Shown here: piece by piece, positions 17,179 to 25,323 of the stretch | Layout of the letters: every line of letters starts with the position of its first letter | Position numbering within the stretch: the stretch's first letter is position 1 | Assembly (NCBI RefSeq): GCF_020524285.1 | Contig: NZ_JAIVKX010000011.1 | Location: 1 to 64,000, forward strand | Direction: 5' to 3' | Source: Alloyangia pacifica | Lineage (GTDB): Bacteria > Pseudomonadota > Alphaproteobacteria > Rhodobacterales > Rhodobacteraceae | DNA length: 64,000 bases | Translations under genes and position numbers: made by a program | The notes under the pieces: model-generated | What the model saw: only the letters and a program-made list of their open reading frames with translations | Databases searched by the model: none | What the model was told of the DNA's origin: nothing

Positions 17179-18548
17179 TAGACCGCGAGCGTGATCAAGA
17201 GCGCAAGCCAGAGGCAGGCTGCGGCGTAAAAGGCCCCGCTCCAGCGCCAGGCGATGGTGAAGGAGGAGACCCCGGTCAGCTGCGCCATCAGCAGGGTGGT
17301 TCCCGAAAGCGGCGAGACCGAGGTGCCCATGCCCCAGCAGGCCATCATCACCGCCGCCAGAACCGGCAGTGGCATGCCAAGCGCCGACGGATCCACCAGC
17401 GCGGCAAATACAACCAGCGACACCACCGGGTGGATGCCAATCGCACTCACACCCAGGAACCCCCAGAGCAGTAGAAGTGCGTCGAGGTAAAGCCAGCCGG
17501 TCAGCTCGCCCGGGCTCAGCGCAATACCTTCGTCTGCAAGCGCGCTCGAGACCGCGGCACCAAAGATGTTGGCCGCCGCAAAGACCGTCGTTTCGCTGCG
17601 CATCCCCGGATATCCAGCCAGAACCCTACGGATGAGATCCCCCTGCGCTGCTTTGCCTGCTCCACGGCCCCACGCCAGCGCGAAAATCGGCGCCACCAGC
17701 GCGATGGCCACTGTGAGAGGCAGAGCCGCCGCCGCCATCACAGCAAAAACCACCACGAAGAGCATCAGGATCACCCCGAGCAATTGCCCTGCCGGCGCGG
17801 CGATTTCCGGGGCGAGCACCGGCGTCGGGCCCGTCCTTCTTCCTGCGCGGAAAACCCTGTTCCAGATCACCGCCCAGATCAGGAAGCCACAGGCGAGTGC
17901 CACGCCGTAGGGCAGAACTTGTATCCAGCGAAGCCCCTCGAAGACCGATAGAATGGCCACGGTGCCAACGATAAAGGGCGACCAGCAGGGCGCGGCAGCG
18001 AACCCCCAGAGGATCGCACAGCGAAGTCTCCGCCGGTCCCATTCTCCGACGCGCGCAGTATCTAGCATGGGAGCCAGCAGCCCAATCCCGGCAAGATTGA
18101 AGCCGGCACCGATCAGATGCGAAGCAAGCGCCAGCGCGGCGAACCTCCGCCCCGCCCCGAGCGTCGGCAGCACCGATCCGAGGCGCTGGACCGACGTGCT
18201 CTGCATTGCGGCAGCGCGCAGCCAGCCGACCGATGTGAATATCAACATGAACGGCAGGGTGCGGAGCACACCCTCTCCCAGTGCCTCAGGCAGCCGTCCG
18301 GCGCGGAGGGCCACCACCATGGCGACGCCCAGCAAAACCAGCGCGGCAATCTTCTGCGGCCATCCGATCTTGCTGAACTCTAGGACAATAAAGACGACGA
18401 GGCAGATCCCCGCCACCCTTGCCAGGATGTCCAGCCCCGAGACCTCGGAGACCACCGTCAGGATCGCGGACAGTGCGAAGACCGCGGCGGAGATCTTGCG
18501 ATGCAGCTCGTTGGTCCCGAATGTCGCGCAGGAGAGCGGCGCAGTCAT
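17178..18548 (-). CDS. Polytopic membrane transporter of unassigned family, coupled to TAXI-TRAP permease
   Basis: A 456-residue protein with about 11 or 12 hydrophobic segments. The C-terminal half has SETTVFAAANIFGAAV, a GIHPVVSLVVFAAL stretch and ACWGMGTSVSPLSGTTLLMAQLTGVSS. These are reminiscent of the large ion-transporter superfamily to which TRAP DctM proteins belong. I cannot name a specific family. The start at 18548 is in an ATGA overlap with the stop of the fused TRAP permease, so the two are translationally coupled and probably work together. A longer start upstream would overlap more of that gene and has no support. It may be a second exporter or importer for the same substrate or a counter-ion. 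Confidence 0.65.
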   Translation of the reverse strand: MTAPLSCATFGTNELHRKISAAVFALSAILTVVSEVSGLDILARVAGICLVVFIVLEFSKIGWPQKIAALVLLGVAMVVALRAGRLPEALGEGVLRTLPFMLIFTSVGWLRAAAMQSTSVQRLGSVLPTLGAGRRFAALALASHLIGAGFNLAGIGLLAPMLDTARVGEWDRRRLRCAILWGFAAAPCWSPFIVGTVAILSVFEGLRWIQVLPYGVALACGFLIWAVIWNRVFRAGRRTGPTPVLAPEIAAPAGQLLGVILMLFVVVFAVMAAAALPLTVAIALVAPIFALAWGRGAGKAAQGDLIRRVLAGYPGMRSETTVFAAANIFGAAVSSALADEGIALSPGELTGWLYLDALLLLWGFLGVSAIGIHPVVSLVVFAALVDPSALGMPLPVLAAVMMACWGMGTSVSPLSGTTLLMAQLTGVSSFTIAWRWSGAFYAAACLWLALLITLAV

Positions 18549-20680
18549 GGGCGGACGGGCGTGGCCGTCTCTCTCGGCTGCGTCTCTTCCAGCCTGCGCC
18601 TCCGCCAATCAATCGCCAGCCACCCGAGGTATGCCAGTGCGATGGGCAGTTTCCACGGCAACGGCAAGGGCCAGAGCAGAAATCCCCCAGCCAGTCCCGC
18701 AAGTGCCCGCCTGCTCATCCCCAAGCGGGTTTCCATCATTCCGCTCATCGCGGCGCTTAGCGCGTGCAGCCCGACCAGTGCTGGTATGAATACCCCCAGC
18801 ATCTCGGCCCAGTTTCCGCTCAGCAGGGGCGTGTAGGCAAAGAGCAGAGGCACGATGTAGAGCGCCTTGCACAACCGGAAGGCGGCGAACCCGGTCGCCA
18901 TAGGCGGGCTCTGCGCAATCGCCGCCGCAACGAAGGCCGGGAGGCACACAGGCGGGGTCACGTTGCTGTCCTGCGAGACCCAAAAGATAATCATGTGGGC
19001 CGCCAGCAGCGAGGCCATGATGACGTCTTGATCGAGCATCTGCGGGCGCAGCGCCGCGCGTACGTCGATCGGAAGGCTCGCAAGCAATGCCCGCGCATCC
19101 TCGGCCGAGAGCCCCGCAACGAGCTTCGCGCCGATCTCGGGATCGGTCAGCGAAAGCATCATGGTCACCATCTCAGGCACCTGCCCGCTGGTGATCTGCT
19201 CAATCATCGTACCGGTGGTTATGAGGTCCGCGAGCGACGGAGCCGAGATCGTCGCCAGCACGATGTATGCGGCTGTCACCGGCAGCCCCATGCCCAGCAC
19301 GAGCGAGACCAAGGTTACCAGCACCAGCATCACGATCAGGCTGCCGCCCGACCAGTCGATGATCATCAAAGAGAAGGTCGGCCCGAATCCGGTGGTGCCG
19401 AGAACACCCACCAGAAGCCCAATGGAGATCAGCAGGATCGAGGTCGGCACGGCGCTGCGCACCCCGTCAATGGCCGCCTCCATAATCTGCCTCGGTCCGA
19501 GCTTTCGGGGCGTGAGCCAAGAGAAAACGATCGAGGCGACGATAGCACCCGCCGCAGCATAGGTCGCGGTGAACTTCATCATCAGCAGGATCACCAGCAC
19601 GACGACCGGGGCAAAGGTCAGCCCGCCCGCCTTCAGCACCGCACCGATGGGGCGTGCCTCATCGTCCTCGAAATCGGTGATCCCGTCCTTCAGTGCCTGC
19701 ATGCGGATGAGGTAGATCACCGACATGAAATAGAGCAACGCCGGCAGCAGCGCGAGCGCGGCAATGGTTAGATACGAAATCTGCGTGTAGCTCGACATCA
19801 CGAAGGCCCCGGCCCCCATGATGGGCGGCAGCAAGGGACCGCCCGTCGAGGCCGCGGTTTCGACAGCCGCGGCGAAGGTCGGCTTGTAGCCCGAGCGTTT
19901 CATCAGGGGGATGGTCACCACGCCCGTGGTCGCGATGTTGGCCACCGCCGCGCCCGAGATCGAGCCCATCAATGCCGAGCCCAGCACCGCGACGATCCCT
20001 GGTCCGCCGATCATCCGCCGCGCCGCCGCACGGGCGATGTCGATGATGAATTCGGTCGCCCCGGTCTTCACCAGGAAAGCCCCAAGCAGCACGAACATGA
20101 ACACATAGCTCATCGAGATCTGCGCGATGTCCCCGAATAGGCCGAGGTTGACGAAATAAGCCCGTGCAACGAGTTCCTCGACCGAGATACCCGGAAAGCG
20201 GAAGACCCCGCCGATGTGCTTTCCCCAGAAGGCTGCGTAGCTGAGCGCTACGAGGATCAGTATCGGAATCGCCGGCCCCATGGTGCGGCGCAGAAACTCC
20301 AGCGCGAGCAGGATCGCCGAGAGCGCCATTACCCAGTCGAGCCGGGTCATGTGCCCGCCGCGCGCCCAATAGCCGTCCTCGCCAAGAATGAAATAGATGC
20401 CGCATAAGAGCGCCAGCAAGCCCAGTGCGATATCGAACGTCAGGGCCAGTCGGCCCCGTGGATGGTCCTTCAGGCCGGGGACCGTCAGCGCGCACATCAG
20501 GCCGAAGAGACCAAAGTGCAGCGCCGCGAACTGCAGCTCTGAAATGAGCCCGATCGAATTATAGTAAAGATGGATCGCCGCGGTAACGAGTGCCGCCACC
20601 GCGATGGTCCAGTTCAGGAATCGGGGGTCGGCCGAAACGCCGTCCCCCTTCCGCGGCGTAGCCTCGGAGCTTCGTGTCAT
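18545..20680 (-). CDS. TRAP transporter permease, 4TM/12TM fusion (TAXI type)
   Basis: A 711-residue inner-membrane protein that joins the small (DctQ-like) and large (DctM-like) TRAP permease parts in one chain, as is normal for TAXI-TRAP systems. Hallmarks in the large part are GSALMGSISGAAVANIATTG, ASTGGPLLPPIMGAGAF and MGLPVTAAYI. It is driven by an ion gradient and takes substrate from the TAXI receptor encoded just upstream at 20706-21716. The ATG at 20680 was chosen (AGGA nine bases upstream); a TTG at 20686 is possible. The substrate is unknown; characterised TAXI systems carry C4-dicarboxylates, glutamate or similar acids. Confidence 0.9.
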   Translation of the reverse strand: MTRSSEATPRKGDGVSADPRFLNWTIAVAALVTAAIHLYYNSIGLISELQFAALHFGLFGLMCALTVPGLKDHPRGRLALTFDIALGLLALLCGIYFILGEDGYWARGGHMTRLDWVMALSAILLALEFLRRTMGPAIPILILVALSYAAFWGKHIGGVFRFPGISVEELVARAYFVNLGLFGDIAQISMSYVFMFVLLGAFLVKTGATEFIIDIARAAARRMIGGPGIVAVLGSALMGSISGAAVANIATTGVVTIPLMKRSGYKPTFAAAVETAASTGGPLLPPIMGAGAFVMSSYTQISYLTIAALALLPALLYFMSVIYLIRMQALKDGITDFEDDEARPIGAVLKAGGLTFAPVVVLVILLMMKFTATYAAAGAIVASIVFSWLTPRKLGPRQIMEAAIDGVRSAVPTSILLISIGLLVGVLGTTGFGPTFSLMIIDWSGGSLIVMLVLVTLVSLVLGMGLPVTAAYIVLATISAPSLADLITTGTMIEQITSGQVPEMVTMMLSLTDPEIGAKLVAGLSAEDARALLASLPIDVRAALRPQMLDQDVIMASLLAAHMIIFWVSQDSNVTPPVCLPAFVAAAIAQSPPMATGFAAFRLCKALYIVPLLFAYTPLLSGNWAEMLGVFIPALVGLHALSAAMSGMMETRLGMSRRALAGLAGGFLLWPLPLPWKLPIALAYLGWLAIDWRRRRLEETQPRETATPVRP

Positions 20681-20705
20681 GGTCAAACGTCCTGTCCCCG
20701 CCGCG

Positions 20706-21716
20706 TCACGACGGCAGCAGATGATCCGGGATCGTCAGTCCCATTTCCTCGTAGTAGCGCACGGCGCCGGGATGCAGCGGGATGGTGACTCCCTTCATCG
20801 CGTTCTCGGGCGTCATGTCCTTGAGCGATCCGTGCACGCTCTGCAGGAACGGCAGGTTTTCATACATCGCCTTGGTGATGTCGTAGACCACGTCTTCGGG
20901 CACGTCAGCCGTGGACACCAAAAGGTTGGGCTGCGCTACCGTCTGCACGGTCTCGTCCTGCCCCGGGTAGGTGCCCGCCGGGATCGTATAGGGCCCCCAG
21001 ACCGTGCCGTCGGTCACCTTCGCAAGTTCTTCGTCGCTGAAACCCAGAAGCTTGACCTTGCCCTGCAGGCTAGACATTGCCAGCGTCACCGAGGAATTGG
21101 GCACACCCGAAGTGAGGTTGATGCCGTCGAGATTGCCGTTGATCAGCGCCTCTGCGCGCTGGCGGAAGCCCATGTAGCTCTCGTCGAAGAACCCCTCGCC
21201 TTTGGGCGCTCCGAGCTTCTGGATGAACATGCGGTATTCGAGCAAGCCACCTGAATTTTTCGCCCCGAGCACAACCTTCTGCCCCTCGAGTCCAAGGATG
21301 TCGCTGATTGTGCCGGTGGGGGCCTTGTCGTTGAAAGTGATGAATTGATTGGTGTTGAACATAAGCGCGCTGACCGCGCGCAGGTTGTCTCGCGGCGAGC
21401 CGTCGAAATCATTGGTTCCGTGATATCCGAAGTCGGTCATCAGCGATTGGATGATGCCAAACTGCGCGCGCCCGTCCGAGAGGATGTTGACGTTGTCGTA
21501 GGACCCCTGCGACGTCAGGGCAGAAAGGTTGATCTTGTTCTCCTCCCGGGTGCCGAGCTTGAGCTTGACCAGCGTCGCGATGCCGACGCCCACCGGATAA
21601 AAGGACCCGCCGGTTCCGGCAGTTGCGACAAGATAGTCACGGGTGTCCTGTGCTGTCGCCGCCGTGGCCACGACGAGACTAATCGCTGCCGCGGCAACGC
21701 TCCTGAAAATATTCAT
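20706..21716 (-). CDS. TAXI-family TRAP solute-binding protein
   Basis: A 336-residue periplasmic receptor. The N-terminal Sec signal (about residues 1-22) ends in ATAAT-AQ. Next comes ATAGTGGSFYPVGVGIATLVK, the typical opening of TAXI receptors, in which a serine, tyrosine and glycine run contacts the ligand. A strong ribosome site (GGGAGGAG) precedes the ATG at 21716, which decides the start over a longer upstream frame. It is the first gene of a three-gene unit with the fused TRAP permease and the extra permease. It should deliver an organic acid to the permease in the periplasm. Confidence 0.9.
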   Translation of the reverse strand: MNIFRSVAAAAISLVVATAATAQDTRDYLVATAGTGGSFYPVGVGIATLVKLKLGTREENKINLSALTSQGSYDNVNILSDGRAQFGIIQSLMTDFGYHGTNDFDGSPRDNLRAVSALMFNTNQFITFNDKAPTGTISDILGLEGQKVVLGAKNSGGLLEYRMFIQKLGAPKGEGFFDESYMGFRQRAEALINGNLDGINLTSGVPNSSVTLAMSSLQGKVKLLGFSDEELAKVTDGTVWGPYTIPAGTYPGQDETVQTVAQPNLLVSTADVPEDVVYDITKAMYENLPFLQSVHGSLKDMTPENAMKGVTIPLHPGAVRYYEEMGLTIPDHLLPS

Positions 21717-21741
21717 GTGCTCCTCCCTATTATGTGCCCGC

Positions 21742-22638
21742 CTATGTGGCGGCCATGACCTCCTGCCAATTCGGCAGCGGCCGGTCTTCGTACCCCTCTC
21801 CCCAAGGGGCACAATTCGTGCGGTCAACGATGTCGACCGGAAGCGTGATCTGCCGCGGCACCGGCTGCCCCTCGAGCAGCCGCAGGGTCGCCAACGTCCC
21901 CGCGCAGGCGATCTTCATCGCGTCGAAGGCAGCCGTGGCCAGCAACTCTCCCGAGCGCAGCGCGATGACCGCCTGGGGCATCGCGTTGACGCTGACGACC
22001 GGCACCTCCAGCCCAGCATCGCGCAGCGCATCAATCACCCCGAGCGCCATGAAATCATTGGCCACGAGCACGCCGTCCATGCCGCCACCACCGTTGAGCA
22101 GCCCGGACATGGCCTGTTGCGCCGGCTCTCTCTGGTAGTAACCCACCGCCCGTCCCGCGAGACGGATGCCGGGCGCATTTGACATGGCAGCGAGAAACCC
22201 CTCAGTGCGCGGCGCGCTGGTTTCTGAAGCCGGGTTGCCCTCTATGATCGCGACAGAGCCGAAGCCGCCAATCTCGGCGAAAAGTCGGCGCGCGATTGCC
22301 TGCGCTAGGGTGAAATTGTCCGAGGTGACAAAGCAATCGGGCGCCACCAATGTCGAGCGGCTAACGAAAGAGACGACGGGAATTCCCCGCTCTTTCGCCA
22401 GCGTGAGCAAGGGGTCCAGAGCCTTCGGATCTGCTACCGAGATCATGATTGCATCGGGCGCCAGTGCCAACGCCTCTTTCAAGAGCTGCGTCTGTTCCAC
22501 CGCATCATCGGGCGTTTCGGGGTATAGCGAAGTCATATCGCATCCGACAGCCTCGGCAATGCGGCGGGCCCCGACACGCGCGCCCTCATAGGCCGGGTTG
22601 GTGCCATTCTTGGTGATGCAGACGATATGCCTCGCCAC
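21742..22638 (-). CDS. Periplasmic-binding-protein-like sugar-binding domain protein without export signal
   Basis: A 298-residue protein with the type I periplasmic binding fold of sugar receptors and LacI effector domains (ITKNGTNPAYEGARVGARRIAE at the start, DGVLVANDFMALGVIDALRDAG in the C-terminal lobe). It has neither a Sec or Tat signal nor an N-terminal DNA-binding domain. The start is a GTG at 22638 with AGGAAAG upstream, and homology begins immediately, so nothing seems to be missing. It is 25 bases upstream of the TAXI receptor gene and probably in its operon. It could be a cytoplasmic ligand sensor, or a receptor whose export signal has been lost. Function not assigned. Confidence 0.65.
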   Translation of the reverse strand: MARHIVCITKNGTNPAYEGARVGARRIAEAVGCDMTSLYPETPDDAVEQTQLLKEALALAPDAIMISVADPKALDPLLTLAKERGIPVVSFVSRSTLVAPDCFVTSDNFTLAQAIARRLFAEIGGFGSVAIIEGNPASETSAPRTEGFLAAMSNAPGIRLAGRAVGYYQREPAQQAMSGLLNGGGGMDGVLVANDFMALGVIDALRDAGLEVPVVSVNAMPQAVIALRSGELLATAAFDAMKIACAGTLATLRLLEGQPVPRQITLPVDIVDRTNCAPWGEGYEDRPLPNWQEVMAAT

Positions 22639-22803
22639 GTTTGTCTTTCCTATCGCTAGCTTGGCGCGCAGGTCTCGCGGCCTTCACAAAAGGGTAGCGC
22701 CAGTCGGTCGCATTTAGGAAAAACAATATATCAATAGGACCATAAGCAGCGATGATAGCCCTGAGGTGCTGCACTGAACACTCGCCACGCGCGGAACGGA
22801 ATA

Positions 22804-22858
22804 CTGCCGCTCGTCGAGTTTGAGCGGCAGCGGAAACTGAGACAAGACGGCGTCTCAG
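22804..22858. repeat. Two adjacent perfect hairpins beside an IS remnant
   Basis: The first hairpin is CTGCCGCTC (22804-22812) with GAGCGGCAG (22822-22830), a 9-bp stem and 9-base loop. The second is CTGAGAC (22837-22843) with GTCTCAG (22852-22858), a 7-bp stem and 8-base loop. They lie just upstream of the transposase remnant at 22885 and may be the end of the same or another mobile element. Nearby DNA is less GC-rich than the genes on either side. Confidence 0.5.
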
Positions 22859-22884
22859 AAACGGAAAGCTAGTCATACGCTGCT

Positions 22885-23079
22885 GGTTTCCTCGCAATGA
22901 CATCGGCAGCCCATGCGCTTCTCAACGTTAGATTTCTTTGCTAGCTGGGAGAGGCGCAAGTCGTCATCTAAGATTGGCGAAAGCACTACAATATGGAACG
23001 GCTGCATAGCGCTCTCGGATACCGGGTACCGGCACCCGAGGTCGTCATCCCAGCAGATCGAAGGCCGACCATGCATTAG
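22885..23079 (+). pseudogene. IS3-family transposase (OrfB) C-terminal remnant
   Basis: One reading frame ending at a TAG at 23077-23079 gives the segments LGEAQVVI, DWRKHYN and MERLHSALGYRVPAPEV. This is the conserved C-terminal part of the IS3-type DDE integrase (usual form: EAR-VIEDWR-HYN--RPHSALGYRPPAPE). Stops at 22942-22944 and 22969-22971 interrupt it, and the catalytic N-terminal part is missing, so it is dead. Its last 89 bases match the remnant at 1401-1488. A related but separate OrfA remnant lies at 50876-51105. It marks an old insertion between the TAXI-TRAP block and the fumarase block. Confidence 0.75.
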
Positions 23080-23085
23080 CATTTA

Positions 23086-23665
23086 TCCTAGGCCACTCGC
23101 TGGCGTCACCTCAGTCGAGGATTTCGACTTCTTCAGATCTGTGGACGAGATGGTTTTCTGCTGAAGGGCGGACAGCCGACGGCACCCCCTACCCCTGTCT
23201 TGCATCAGAGCGTGCAGTAGGCCAGTCCTTGAAAGCTTCGGTTAAGGTCGAACTATGGAACAACAGGCCATGGTCGCCGCACGTTATCGCGAACTGCAAA
23301 ACATTCTCCGACTGTCGGGCGACGCGAGGCCGAGGCCCGCTCCCGGAGCGCCGTCCAACCAAGATCAACCCTGAAGATGCGGCGGGATCGTCGCGATGAA
23401 ATGCTAGAGGTGATCGCCCAGCAGCCGGACGTGTGCGCTGGTTGCCGACATCGCCTCGTCGGGCCGCCGTCCTTAGAAATAAGCCACACGTAGCCTTCAG
23501 CCAAACTCCTCAAGCTGGGTCGTTCGAGGCGATAGCCAAGAAACGTATCGCTCACGACCGCCCATTGGATGCACTTCACGCGGCAATAGGATTCCGCTCT
23601 GGCCGGCGCACTCGCAAATATCTGTGACGTGCTGCATCCTTGCGCGCGTGAGGGAGGGAGACACC
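23086..23665. other. Gene-free stretch after the IS remnant
   Basis: About 580 bases without a convincing gene. The longest plausible short frame begins at an ATG at 23255 and runs 37 codons (MEQQAMVAARYRELQNILRL at its start) to a TGA. It resembles nothing I recognise and lacks a good ribosome site. The stretch is broken by stops in all frames and looks like decayed DNA between modules. The last 40 bases hold the ribosome site (AGGGAGGGAG) of the fumarase gene. Confidence 0.5.
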
Positions 23666-25174
23666 ATGACCACGATCCGAGGCGAGGACATCACCGAAAC
23701 GATCCGCGCAGCGCTTCAGTACATCGCGGTTTACCATGCGCCGGACTACATGCAGCGCCTCACCGAGGCTTATCGGAATGAGGAGAGTCCCGCGGCACGG
23801 GACGCGATCGGCCAGATCCTGCAAAGCGCGCGGATGGCGGCGCTCGGCCACCGCCCGGTCTGCCAGGACACCGGAATGGTGACGGTCTTTGCGCGCCTCG
23901 GTCAGTCGGCGACGATCTCCGGCGACCGGACATTGGAGGAGTATATCAACGAAGGCGTCCGCCTTGCCTATCTCGACGAGGGCAATCCGCTGCGCGCTTC
24001 GATGGTGGCCGACCCGATCTTCGCCCGCCGCAACACCCGCGACAACACCCCGGCCGTGACACACGTGGAGAGCTGTCTTGGCGACAGGCTCGAACTGATG
24101 GTGGCCGCGAAGGGCGGCGGTTCGGAAAACAAGGCGCGCTATGCCATGCTCAATCCCGCCGCCTCGGTCGCCGACTGGGTTGTCGAGACCGTCGAGGGCT
24201 TGGGCGCGGGCTGGTGCCCACCCGGGGTGATCTCGGTCGGTGTTGGCGGGAGCGCCGAGAAGGCCATGCTGCTTGCCAAGCGCGCGCTGATGGACGAGAT
24301 CGACATGCACGATCTGCTGGAGCGCGACCCCGCAACACCCGAGGAGGAGTTGAGGGTCGAACTCTACCGGCGGATCAACGCCCTGGGGATCGGCGCGCAG
24401 GGGCTCGGCGGGCTGACCACGGTGGTCGACGTGAAGGTCACATCCTACCCGACCCATGCCGCATCGAAGCCGGTGGCGCTGATGCCGCAATGCGCGGCAA
24501 ACCGGCACGCCAAGGTGACGCTCACCGGCGAGGGGCCGGTCTACCTTGATCCACCCGACCTCTCGCTTTGGCCCGAGATCGACGGCAGCGCGTCTGACAG
24601 GATCCTGCGCCGGGTGAATGTCGACACGCTGACCAAGGAGGAAATGGCCCAGTGGCAGCCCGGAGAGACGCTGCTACTGAGCGGGCACATCCTCACGGGG
24701 CGCGATGCCGCTCACCGGCGTATCAGCGAGATCCTCACGCGGGGTGAGACGTTACCCTTATCACTGCGGGGCCGGGTTATTTACTACGTCGGGCCGGTCG
24801 ATCCGGTCGGCTCCGAGGTGGTGGGCCCCGCCGGGCCGACCACCTCGACCCGGATGGACAGCTACACGCAGATGATGCTCGATCAGGGGCTGCTGTCGAT
24901 GATCGGCAAGGCAGAGCGCGGGCCCGATGCAGTCGAGCGCATCGCTGCAGCCGGCGCGACCTACCTCATCGCCGTGGGCGGCGCGGCGGTTTTAGTATCG
25001 CGGGCGATCCGGGGCGCACGCATGGTTACCTTCGAGGACCTCGGCATGGAGGCGGTCCGCGAGTTCGAGATCCGTGATATGCCGGTGACAGTGGCGGTGG
25101 ACAGCACCGGGCAGTCGGTGCACCGGCTCGGCCCGGCGCGCTGGCGCCGGGCCCCCGCGCCTGCCGAAAGCTGA
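23666..25174 (+). CDS. Class I fumarate hydratase (fumarase/mesaconase type)
   Basis: A 502-residue Fe-S hydro-lyase with alpha and beta domains fused, the class I fumarase layout. Candidate [4Fe-4S] cysteines are in PVCQDTGM, VESCLGDRLELM and PQCAANRHAKV. The beta domain has GPVDPVGSEVVGPAGPTTS and RMDSYTQMML. The start is the ATG at 23666 with AGGGAGG upstream. Some class I fumarases also hydrate mesaconate to (S)-citramalate. The downstream CoA-transferase, hydratase and citramalyl-CoA-type lyase make that activity likely here, although ordinary fumarase, or tartrate dehydratase in a relative, cannot be excluded. A hairpin follows it, so it may be transcribed partly apart from the next genes. 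Confidence 0.85.
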   Translation: MTTIRGEDITETIRAALQYIAVYHAPDYMQRLTEAYRNEESPAARDAIGQILQSARMAALGHRPVCQDTGMVTVFARLGQSATISGDRTLEEYINEGVRLAYLDEGNPLRASMVADPIFARRNTRDNTPAVTHVESCLGDRLELMVAAKGGGSENKARYAMLNPAASVADWVVETVEGLGAGWCPPGVISVGVGGSAEKAMLLAKRALMDEIDMHDLLERDPATPEEELRVELYRRINALGIGAQGLGGLTTVVDVKVTSYPTHAASKPVALMPQCAANRHAKVTLTGEGPVYLDPPDLSLWPEIDGSASDRILRRVNVDTLTKEEMAQWQPGETLLLSGHILTGRDAAHRRISEILTRGETLPLSLRGRVIYYVGPVDPVGSEVVGPAGPTTSTRMDSYTQMMLDQGLLSMIGKAERGPDAVERIAAAGATYLIAVGGAAVLVSRAIRGARMVTFEDLGMEAVREFEIRDMPVTVAVDSTGQSVHRLGPARWRRAPAPAES

Positions 25175-25177
25175 ACC

Positions 25178-25205
25178 GGCCCTCCGCGCGTCAACCGGAG
25201 GGGCC
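25178..25205 (+). terminator. Hairpin after the fumarase gene
   Basis: GGCCCTCCG pairs with CGGAGGGGCC with one bulged G, four bases after the fumarase stop. No T-run follows. It may stop or attenuate transcription before the acyl-CoA dehydrogenase gene. The remaining roughly 120 bases to 25324 could hold a promoter, but none is clear. Confidence 0.5.
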
Positions 25206-25323
25206 ATAGACTGAGCATATGGCCCCCATGACAAACCCGTATTTCCGCTGATCCGCCGCGATGCGGCAGTCTGCAGACCAAAGCGCCCCTGGGCGCAGGT
25301 AAAGCCGACGGAAGGAGAGCGCG

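Noticed and set aside
23255-23368. Short frame MEQQAMVAARYRELQNILRL... as a possible small gene
   Set aside because: No good ribosome site, no recognisable family, and it lies in a stretch full of stops next to an IS remnant. Mentioned only as part of the gene-free region.
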